Below, piece by piece: positions 6,413-12,501 of a DNA stretch of 14,004 nt. This DNA comes from Candidatus Omnitrophota bacterium (GTDB lineage Bacteria; Omnitrophota; Gorgyraeia; Aquiviventales; Aquiviventaceae), in NCBI GenBank assembly GCA_016180605.1, contig JACPAW010000153.1:1-14004 (forward strand), in the 5' to 3' direction. Made by a program: the position numbers and the translations under genes. How positions within the stretch are numbered: position 1 is the stretch's first letter; each line of letters begins with the position of its first letter. Below the pieces are notes generated by a model that saw only the letters and a list, made by a program, of their open reading frames with translations, was not told the DNA's origin and ran no database searches.

Positions 6413-8324
6413 TGCGTCCTGCCGCAAAGCGCTCTTCAGAAAGGAAAATATCCTGGCCGATGGCGGTTGCGGTTACCAGCGTGTAGCGCAACGCATCAGT
6501 TCCGTAGGCTTCGATGATCTTCAAAGGATCGATGATGTTTCCCAGCGACTTCGACATCTTTTTGCCGGTCATATCCCGCACCGTGCCATGGATGTAGACA
6601 TAATGGAATGGGGGTTTCTTCATGCAGTAATAGCCGGCCATGACCATGCGTGCGACCCAGAAGAAAATGATTTCCTGGGCAGTCACTAAGGTGTCTGTCG
6701 GGTAGAAATAATCCAGCTCGGGTGTTTTCTTGGGCCAGCCCAGTGTGGAGAAAGGCCACAGCCATGAGGAAAACCAGGTGTCGAGGACATCTTCATCCTG
6801 CGTGAGGTCGGTATTACCGCAAGTCGTACACCGCTCAGGGCGCGTCTTTGAAACCATCACACCCCGTTCTGGGCCATGGGCCATGGGACGTGGAGCGTGG
6901 GAAGGCGGTTCCTGCCCCCCGCCCCCCGCCCCCCGCCCCGCGTAGCAATTTTTGCAGTAGTACACAGGTAACCGATGGCCCCACCAGATCTGGCGGCTGA
7001 TACACCAGTCCTCGATGTTTTCCATCCAGTTCAAATAAACCTTTGTCCATCGTACCGGCGCAAAGCGAATGGTTCCGTCTTTGACTGCTTGAATGGCGGG
7101 CTTTGCCAGCGGCTTCATTTTGACGAACCATTGAGGGCTCAGCCGAGGCTCAATGGCCGTGTGGCAGCGATAACAGTGCCCTACGTTGTGCACGTGTTCA
7201 TCGATGCGTCCCAAGAAGCCTTGTTGCTCCAGGTCCACAATGAGTTTGCTGCGGCAATCGAATCGATCCAGGCCCTCGTAAGCCGCCGGTACATTCGTCA
7301 TGTGCGCATCGTCCGTCATGACGTTGATGAACTCCAGGCGATGTTTTTTTCCAAGCTGAAAGTCTACAGGGTCGTGCGCTGGAGTGACCTTGACAGCACC
7401 CGTGCCAAATTGGGGATCCACCGCTTCATCGGCAATAATCCGAATTTTGCGATTCACGATAGGGACGATGGCATGCTTGCCGATCAGAGCTTTGTACCGC
7501 TTATCCTTCGGATGCACGGCGATTGCCGTATCTCCCAGCATCGTCTCAGGCCGAGTCGTTGCGACTTCAATAAAAGCCGGGGCGTGGGGCGTGGGGCGTG
7601 GGGCGTGGGAGGAAGGTTCCCGCCCCCTGCCCCTTGCGACCGAGCCAGCACAATCTTCGCTGGCGAGGGAGTGCCGCGAAACGCTGGTTTCGCGCCCCCC
7701 CTTCCCCTCCAACGGGTATTTGATGTGGTACAGCTTTCCCTGTGTTTCCTGCCGAGGGGCTTCCTCATCCGAGAGCGCTGTTTGGCATCGTGGGCACCAG
7801 TTAATGATGTATTGACCACGGTAAATCAGGCCATCCTCGTAGAGCCGGATGAATGCTTCCGAAACCGCCTCAGAGAGACCCTCATCCATCGTAAAGCGCG
7901 TGCGGCGCCAGTCGCACGAGGAGCCCAGGCGCTTGAGCTGATAAAGGATGGTGTTGCCGTACTTTTCCTTCCAATCCCATACCCGTTGAACGAATGCCTC
8001 GCGCCCTAAGTCCTGTCGCTTCTTTCCTTCTTTGGCAAGATCCCGCTCCACCACATTTTGCGTGGCAATCCCCGCATGGTCGGTGCCTGGGACCCATAAG
8101 GCGTTGAGCTCTTGCATGCGCCGGTAGCGGATCAAAATATCTTGAATCGTATTATTCAGCGCATGCCCCATGTGGAGAATGCCGGTGACGTTAGGAGGGG
8201 GAATAACAATGGTATAGGGTTTGCGCTTGGAATCCACCTTGGCTTGGAAAAGACCTTGGGATTCCCACCATTGATACCGGGGTTCCTCGACGTCCTTTGG
8301 GTTATATTGAGGAGGCAGTTCCAT
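6363..8324 (-). CDS. valS: Valyl-tRNA synthetase, 5' part with two repeat-encoded insertions
   Basis: ValS charges tRNA-Val and edits threonyl-tRNA errors. This frame holds the catalytic and editing domains: PPPNVTGILHMGHAL with the HMGH signature (51-54), TDHAGIATQ, the editing-domain block FIEVATTRPETMLGDTAIAV, DEDVLDTWFSSWLWP and KMSKS (589-593). Native similarity ends at GRNFA (to residue 640, position 6405); the last 13 residues are frameshifted. Two insertions absent from the family interrupt it: residues 207-250 between YPLE and FIEVATTRPE, and residues 461-489 between YYCKNC and MVSKTRPERC. Both are in frame and rich in R, P, H and G. The ATG at 8324 gives the usual family N-terminus but has a heptamer array, not a Shine-Dalgarno, upstream. 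As sequenced, the gene cannot give a full-length enzyme. Confidence 0.93.
   Translation of the reverse strand: MELPPQYNPKDVEEPRYQWWESQGLFQAKVDSKRKPYTIVIPPPNVTGILHMGHALNNTIQDILIRYRRMQELNALWVPGTDHAGIATQNVVERDLAKEGKKRQDLGREAFVQRVWDWKEKYGNTILYQLKRLGSSCDWRRTRFTMDEGLSEAVSEAFIRLYEDGLIYRGQYIINWCPRCQTALSDEEAPRQETQGKLYHIKYPLEGKGGRETSVSRHSLASEDCAGSVARGRGREPSSHAPRPTPHAPAFIEVATTRPETMLGDTAIAVHPKDKRYKALIGKHAIVPIVNRKIRIIADEAVDPQFGTGAVKVTPAHDPVDFQLGKKHRLEFINVMTDDAHMTNVPAAYEGLDRFDCRSKLIVDLEQQGFLGRIDEHVHNVGHCYRCHTAIEPRLSPQWFVKMKPLAKPAIQAVKDGTIRFAPVRWTKVYLNWMENIEDWCISRQIWWGHRLPVYYCKNCYAGRGAGGGGQEPPSHAPRPMAHGPERGVMVSKTRPERCTTCGNTDLTQDEDVLDTWFSSWLWPFSTLGWPKKTPELDYFYPTDTLVTAQEIIFFWVARMVMAGYYCMKKPPFHYVYIHGTVRDMTGKKMSKSLGNIIDPLKIIEAYGTDALRYTLVTATAIGQDIFLSEERFAAGRNFATAEPNHRTRNRFT
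6858..6944. repeat. In-frame heptamer hairpin element inside valS (insert 2)
   Basis: This 87-bp (29-codon) insertion has two inverted heptamer arms. The plus-strand left arm runs GGGCCAT, GGGCCAT, GGGACGT, GGAGCGT; the right arm (6915-6939) has C-runs of 6, 6, 6 and 4 separated by single Gs, also a 7-bp period. The centre, read on the minus strand, is close to that of insert 1 (GGGGGCRGGAACC then TCCCACG). The encoded peptides also match: EPPSHAPRP here and EPSSHAPRP in insert 1. The 66-bp hairpin core is absent. Confidence 0.88.
7575..7706. repeat. In-frame composite repeat inside valS (66-bp core plus heptamer array)
   Basis: This 132-bp (44-codon) insertion consists of four perfect GGGGCGT heptamers (7579-7606), a degenerate unit, a short inverted arm (GCCCCCT, GCCCCTT), and then the 66-bp double-hairpin core at 7629-7694, which matches birA 2433-2498 in reverse complement at 64 of 66 bases. 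ValS family sequence resumes cleanly on both sides, with E206 before and F251 after. The insert is translated in ValS as GKGGRETSVSRHSLASED and onward, ending SHAPRPTPHAPA. Confidence 0.92.
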
Positions 8325-8333
8325 TATCTAGAT

Positions 8334-8421
8334 AGCACACAGCAATCAGCACACAGCAAACAGAAATTATATGTGTGTCTTAATATTCTTTCTGTGTGCT
8401 GTGTGCTGTGTGCTGTTTGCT
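8334..8421. repeat. Inverted heptamer hairpin (GCTGTGT family) between cimA and valS
   Basis: Left arm 8334-8366 holds AGCACAC, AGCAATC, AGCACAC, AGCAAAC plus AGAAA. Right arm 8389-8421 holds TTTCT then GTGTGCT three times and GTTTGCT. The two 33-nt arms pair at 29 of 33 positions around a 22-nt loop. The left arm occupies the valS leader just before its start codon; the right arm encodes the C-terminal tail of CimA (QANSTQHTAHRK). Confidence 0.9.
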
Positions 8422-8558
8422 TGGTCTTTGAGCAGCTTGTACTCAATTGAGTCCACAAGGGCTTGCCAACTGGCTTCGATGATATTTTCGGATACCCCTA
8501 CCGTTCCCCAGGAGTCATGCTCATCCTGGGATTCGATCAGCACGCGCACTTTGGCAAT
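8367..8558 (-). pseudogene. cimA: Citramalate synthase, detached C-terminal piece
   Basis: This short frame encodes IAKVRVLIES, then SWGTVGVSENIIEASWQALVDSIEYKLL, the conserved C-terminus of the regulatory domain in CimA/LeuA-type enzymes. It is one frame away from the main cimA reading frame and joins it at position 8557-8559. Relative to the family, about 20 residues (the stretch around the usual DYKVRI motif) are missing at the junction. The last 16 or so residues come from the heptamer repeat and its loop, not from native enzyme sequence. Confidence 0.85.
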
Positions 8559-9906
8559 AGAACTGCTTGAGTGCCTTTCGAATGGCATTGTCCAAGGCGT
8601 TGACCGGGCCATCGCCTTCGGCGGCAGTCTGTTCGGCAATGCCATCGACACGGACCTTGATCGTCGCTTCAGAAACCACCCGCGATCCGTGCTTTTCCAT
8701 GATGATGCGGAAGCTCTCCAGCGTGAAGAAAGGCTTGAAGCGTTTCAGCTGGCGCTTCAGAAGAAGCTCCAGAGATCCTTCGGCGGCTTCGAAGTGATAA
8801 CCCTCGTGCTCGAGTTGTTGCAAGAGCTTCAGCAGACGCTTTGCTTGAGGAGTTTCTTTCGTCAAATCCAGAGCCAAGTCCTTTGCTTTAAAAACTAAAG
8901 AGGAGCGGCCGGAGAGCTCAGAGACGAGAATGCGCCGTTCGTTTCCAATCAAGGCAGGGTCGATGTGCTCGTAAGTCCGCGGGTTTTTCATCACCGCATT
9001 GACGTGGACCCCTCCTTTGTGGGCAAAAGCAGCCGCTCCGACAAAGGGTTGGTGGGGATGCTGCGCCATGTTGCTGACCTCAGCAACGTAATGGGCGGTT
9101 TCTGTCAGTTCCTTGATCTTGTCATCCGCAAGACAACTCAACCCCATTTTCAACTGGAGTACCGAGATGAGAGAGACCAGATTGGCGTTGCCGCAGCGCT
9201 CGCCATAACCGTTCATCGTTCCCTGCACTTGGACGCAGCCTGCGCGGACTGCGGCAATGGCGTTGGCTACCGCAAGATCGCTGTCGTTATGGGTGTGGAT
9301 GCCAAGCGGAACCGAAAGCGCTTGCTTGACCTGTGCCGTAATTTCGGTGATTTCATGCGGCAGGCTGCCTCCATTCGTATCGCAAAGAGCGATGCTTTCC
9401 GCTCCTGCTTCTACGGCTGCTTTTATCGAGGAGAGTGCATAAGAGGCATCTTCTTTGTGCCCATCGAAGAAATGCTCGGCATCGTAAATGACGCGGCGGC
9501 CATGGCGCGATAAGAAAGCAACGGAATCCGCGATGAGTTTTAAATTTTCATCCAGGCTGATTCGCAGTACATCGCGCACGTGCAGGTTCCAGCTTTTGCC
9601 GAATATCGTCACGATGGGTGTTTCGGCCTCAAGCAGAGCTCTAAGGTTGGAATCTCGAGAGGCGTTTGAAGCATAGCGCGTGCTTCCGAAAGCAGTCAAA
9701 AGAGCGTTTCGCAAACGCAGTTTCTTCGCCCGCTTGAAAAATTCCGCATCCTTTGGATTGGAGCCTGGCCAGCCCCCCTCGACATAATGGACTCCCAATT
9801 CATCGAGCTTCTGGGTGATGTGCAGCTTATCTTGGACCGAGTAGGAGATTCCCTCGGTTTGGGCGCCATCGCGAAGGGTGGTGTCGTAGAGTTGGAGGGC
9901 TGTCAT
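8521..9906 (-). CDS. cimA: Citramalate synthase, frameshifted near its C-terminus
   Basis: CimA condenses pyruvate and acetyl-CoA to (R)-citramalate, the first step of the threonine-independent isoleucine route. The protein shows DTTLRDGAQTEGI (8-20), YVEGGWPGSNPKD (41-53; a mark of CimA over 2-isopropylmalate synthase), LCDTNGG, the metal-binding HTHND (204-208), GTMNGYGERCGNANL and AFAHKGGVHVNAV. The regulatory domain begins after about residue 370, and native sequence runs to about Y450, after which 11 frameshifted residues precede the stop. The remaining C-terminus is in another frame (8367-8558). The catalytic part is intact, so activity without normal feedback control is conceivable. 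The ATG at 9906 fits the family start; no clear Shine-Dalgarno is present. It lies 45 bp after lysC. Confidence 0.93.
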   Translation of the reverse strand: MTALQLYDTTLRDGAQTEGISYSVQDKLHITQKLDELGVHYVEGGWPGSNPKDAEFFKRAKKLRLRNALLTAFGSTRYASNASRDSNLRALLEAETPIVTIFGKSWNLHVRDVLRISLDENLKLIADSVAFLSRHGRRVIYDAEHFFDGHKEDASYALSSIKAAVEAGAESIALCDTNGGSLPHEITEITAQVKQALSVPLGIHTHNDSDLAVANAIAAVRAGCVQVQGTMNGYGERCGNANLVSLISVLQLKMGLSCLADDKIKELTETAHYVAEVSNMAQHPHQPFVGAAAFAHKGGVHVNAVMKNPRTYEHIDPALIGNERRILVSELSGRSSLVFKAKDLALDLTKETPQAKRLLKLLQQLEHEGYHFEAAEGSLELLLKRQLKRFKPFFTLESFRIIMEKHGSRVVSEATIKVRVDGIAEQTAAEGDGPVNALDNAIRKALKQFYCQSARADRIPG

Positions 9907-9911
9907 GTTCG

Positions 9912-9935
9912 GCTCGTCAGCAATCAGCTCGTCAG
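9912..9935. repeat. Short direct repeat upstream of cimA
   Basis: GCTCGTCAG occurs at 9912-9920 and 9927-9935 with CAATCA between, within the 45-bp lysC-cimA gap. On the minus strand the middle reads CTGATTGCTG, the same string as in the heptamer leader of valS, suggesting a decayed relative of that array. This link is tentative. Confidence 0.5.
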
Positions 9936-9951
9936 AAGTAAGTAAATAGTC

Positions 9952-11199
9952 TCAAGTGTGCTTCCGGCGCATGGGGGCGTGGTTCAAGCCAAAGGCTCGG
10001 TGCACGGCGCGTACCGCGCGCTCGGCGTGGATCTTGCGGATGACGCATGAGATTTTGATCTCGGAGGTGGAGATCATCTCGATATTGACACGCTCATGGG
10101 CCATCGCTTCGAACATCTTAGCGGCCACACCGGAGTGGCTGCGCATTCCGATCCCCACGATAGAGAGCTTTGCCACTTCCTCATCCGTGGTGACCTCTCC
10201 GGCTCCGATGCGGTGGGCCACACTGCGGCTGACGCGCAGGGTTGCAGGCAAATCGCTCTTGACGACGGTAAAAGAGACGTCCGTCGAGCCCTCGCGGCTG
10301 ACGTTCTGCACGATCATATCGACGTTAATTCCTTTGGCGGCCAGCTCCTTGAAAATCTCAGCGGCCATGCCAGGCCGATCCGGAACGTCGCGAATGGTAA
10401 CCTTGGCTTCATCGCGCTGCAGGGTCACGCCGCTGACTACGATGTCTTCCATGGATTTTGCCGTTTTCTGAATCATGGTTCCCTCCCGAAGTGAGAAGCT
10501 GGATCGCACATGCATGGGAATATCAAACCGTTTGGCCACAAAGATGGAGCGCGCCTGCATTACTTGGGCCCCCAGAGAAGCCATTTCCAACATTTCATCA
10601 TAGCTAATGGCCGAAAGCTTGCGCGCCTGGGGCACGATGCGCGGATCGGCCGTATAGATGCCTTCGACATCGGTGAAAATTTCGCAGACGTCCGCCTTAA
10701 GCGCTTTGGCCAAGGCAACCGCTGTTAGGTCCGATCCGCCACGGCCAAGGGTCGTGATGTCTTGGTTTAGGTTCACCCCCTGAAAGCCGGCAACGATGAC
10801 GATGCGGCCTTTGAGAAGCTCTTGCTCGATTCGGTGATGGGCGCTGATGTCTACGATCTTGGCTTTGGTATGGGTGCTATCGGTTAGGATGCCTACTTGT
10901 GCCCCCGTAAAAGAAACCGCGTCTTCCCCCAGCTCATGGATCGCCATAGCTAAGAGAGCTACCGAAACCTGCTCACCGGTTGCCATCAGCATGTCCAGTT
11001 CCCGCTCGGGCGGCTCCTGGGAAATTTGAGATGCCAACTCAATGAGCTCGTCCGTCGTATCCCCAAGAGCAGAAACCACCACCACCACGTGGGTTTGCTT
11101 GCGCTTGGTATCGACGACTCGCTGTGCCACGCGCTTGATGCGCTCAGGATTCGCAACCGAGCTGCCCCCGAATTTTTGAACCACCAGTTGTGTTCTCAT
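9952..11199 (-). CDS. lysC: Aspartate kinase
   Basis: LysC phosphorylates aspartate, the committing step towards lysine, threonine and methionine. The 415-residue protein has KFGGSSVA (9-16), VVVSALGDTTDELI, MATGEQVSV, TTLGRGGSDLTAVALA, FTDVEGIYTADPRIV and EMLEMASLGAQVMQ of the kinase domain. Two ACT domains follow (about 265-405; VTIRDVPDRPGMAAEIFKEL and LSIVGIGMRSHSGVAAKMFEAM), which would bind lysine or threonine for feedback inhibition. The ATG at 11199 matches the family start and comes 2 nt after the stop of the ApgM-like gene, so the two are probably coupled. It shows no homoserine dehydrogenase fusion; hom is separate in the same cluster. Confidence 0.97.
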   Translation of the reverse strand: MRTQLVVQKFGGSSVANPERIKRVAQRVVDTKRKQTHVVVVVSALGDTTDELIELASQISQEPPERELDMLMATGEQVSVALLAMAIHELGEDAVSFTGAQVGILTDSTHTKAKIVDISAHHRIEQELLKGRIVIVAGFQGVNLNQDITTLGRGGSDLTAVALAKALKADVCEIFTDVEGIYTADPRIVPQARKLSAISYDEMLEMASLGAQVMQARSIFVAKRFDIPMHVRSSFSLREGTMIQKTAKSMEDIVVSGVTLQRDEAKVTIRDVPDRPGMAAEIFKELAAKGINVDMIVQNVSREGSTDVSFTVVKSDLPATLRVSRSVAHRIGAGEVTTDEEVAKLSIVGIGMRSHSGVAAKMFEAMAHERVNIEMISTSEIKISCVIRKIHAERAVRAVHRAFGLNHAPMRRKHT

Positions 11200-11201
11200 A
11201 A

Positions 11202-12359
11202 TCAGATGGAAACCGCCGGCTCTTTTTGGATCAGCCAATCGAATAGTTTTACTGGTTCATCGAATACCAAAGGACTCTGAGACAGATGCTGCATGGAAAG
11301 CGATGCGACAGGCTGCCGGGAAAGCCCTGTTCCAATAGCCACAAACGGAATAGCGGCAGATTGGTTGTGGTCGATGACCGTCAATAAGCGCCAGGGGCCT
11401 AGAGAAGGCAGATGTTCCGTTGCCAGTGTGCGCAGCATTCGATCCAGGCGCTCCATCGCACACAGACGCTCCACATGATCCGCCGCCTCAACGCGGTACT
11501 GGACGTAGACCAAATCATGGCGATCCATGAGCTGCCGGATCATTTTGTCTAATTGATCAAAGGCAGCTTCATCTGTGGAATACGGGGTTTCCGTCCAATC
11601 CAGACCGAGGACTTTCGCGGCTCCTTTTAAGTAAAAACCCCTGGAGACAATTGCCGCGGACAATCCGGTTCGCTGCTTGAACGTCTGTTGGCTTGCCGGT
11701 ACTGCGGCTCCCCATAGCCACAACAGATTGGCAGGATTTTCCCCCAAATCCACTCGAACCCGGTTAATCGGATGCGCGTCCAACACTTTGGCGGATTCTT
11801 GGATCAGAAGGTGCAGCGATTCTCCTAGCGTGCCGTGAGGCAGATGATTTTCCCACAGCTGTCCCAACAAAAGATTAGGTGGCTTGATGGCCGCCCCGTC
11901 GCTGTTTAAAGTGGGATCCGTAACGATAAAAAGATGATGGGAGCCCTTTCCTACTTCCCAGCGCCGCGTTTCGGATCCAAGCTGATCTTCGAGTGCCTGG
12001 ATTAATACTTCGCTTTCTCTTGTGGTAATGCCACCGGCTGTCGGATCGACTATCTGCCCATCGCGCTGTGTCACCAGTTCGCAACACCACACCGTTTCCT
12101 CAGCAGCTACCATGACATTGGCACTGGCTGCGTAGCAGTGCCCGGGGGCTGCATCCGGCTCTGCCGCTTTAATCCCAAGCAGTCCGCGATGGATGCGCAA
12201 GCGATCGATTCCTACCGTGTCCTGGCGAAATCGAATCAGGCCCGCGGCTCCGCCTTGGGCTAGATTCTGCAAGTGGGTTACTTTAGCTCCCTCCAGCAAT
12301 GAGAGAGGATGGGCGTTGGCTGAGACTTTATCTTCGCAGCGGACGATGAGGTATTTCAT
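11202..12359 (-). CDS. Degenerate ApgM-family protein (phosphoglycerate-mutase-like) in the threonine cluster
   Basis: This 385-residue protein aligns with cofactor-independent phosphoglycerate mutases of the ApgM type, mainly through HPINR (196-200) and NPANLLWLWG (208-217), followed by SQQTFKQRTGLSAAIVS. ApgM-type proteins beside thrC and lysC have been proposed as homoserine kinase substitutes, and no classical thrB is visible here. Several alkaline-phosphatase-superfamily residues seem lost: the N-terminal GDGMAD is RCEDKV, the GSD(V)AN serine block is unrecognisable, and the usual DEAGH reads AADHVE. A DH pair (330-331) and a PFV strand remain. It may be a divergent kinase-like enzyme or an inactive relative. 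The ATG at 12359 directly abuts the 138-bp inverted-repeat element, with GGTGTGGGG as a possible ribosome site inside its stem. Confidence 0.78.
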   Translation of the reverse strand: MKYLIVRCEDKVSANAHPLSLLEGAKVTHLQNLAQGGAAGLIRFRQDTVGIDRLRIHRGLLGIKAAEPDAAPGHCYAASANVMVAAEETVWCCELVTQRDGQIVDPTAGGITTRESEVLIQALEDQLGSETRRWEVGKGSHHLFIVTDPTLNSDGAAIKPPNLLLGQLWENHLPHGTLGESLHLLIQESAKVLDAHPINRVRVDLGENPANLLWLWGAAVPASQQTFKQRTGLSAAIVSRGFYLKGAAKVLGLDWTETPYSTDEAAFDQLDKMIRQLMDRHDLVYVQYRVEAADHVERLCAMERLDRMLRTLATEHLPSLGPWRLLTVIDHNQSAAIPFVAIGTGLSRQPVASLSMQHLSQSPLVFDEPVKLFDWLIQKEPAVSI

Positions 12360-12497
12360 CCCCACACCTGCGGGAGGCCCCACCTTGGGTGGGGCCGTGG
12401 ATTGACAACCATAGATAAAATCGACTGCCGGTCAATCCTGGCAGTGCCGAAGATTCGGTTCATCTTGGTGGCGGCACTGCCGCCCGCAGGTGTGGGG
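12360..12497. repeat. 138-bp cloverleaf inverted-repeat element between thrC and the ApgM-like gene
   Basis: The ends CCCCACACCTGCGGG (12360-12374) and CCCGCAGGTGTGGGG (12483-12497) are perfect 15-bp inverted repeats. Inside are three hairpins: 12376-12384 with 12388-12396 (9 bp, 3-nt loop); 12399-12406 with 12431-12438 (8 bp); and 12440-12449 with 12472-12481 (10 bp, with an extra AAGAT/ATCTT stem in its loop). Only one or two bases separate neighbouring stems, so the whole folds as a four-way junction. It lacks a T-tract, so it is not a typical terminator. It could be a structured leader masking the downstream ribosome site or a miniature mobile element. Confidence 0.88.
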
Positions 12498-12501
12498 ATC
12501 A

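Noticed and set aside
6363..6427. Programmed ribosomal frameshift in valS
   Set aside because: No slippery heptamer followed by a structure is apparent, and conserved family residues are absent at the join, so a simple frame change would not restore the protein.
7579..7613. CRISPR-like array
   Set aside because: Units are 7 bp, directly abutting, without spacers, and there are no cas genes.
6975..8009. Long plus-strand open frame (344 codons) opposite valS
   Set aside because: It lies wholly antisense to a recognised ValS frame, encodes no family I know, and has no ribosome site. Codon bias of the opposite gene explains it.
12376..12396. Rho-independent terminator after thrC
   Set aside because: The 9-bp GC stem is strong, but no T-tract follows on either strand and the stem is part of a larger fold between co-directional genes.
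12360..12497. Classical insertion sequence remnant
   Set aside because: There is no transposase fragment and no clear target-site duplication; only the terminal inverted repeats support mobility.
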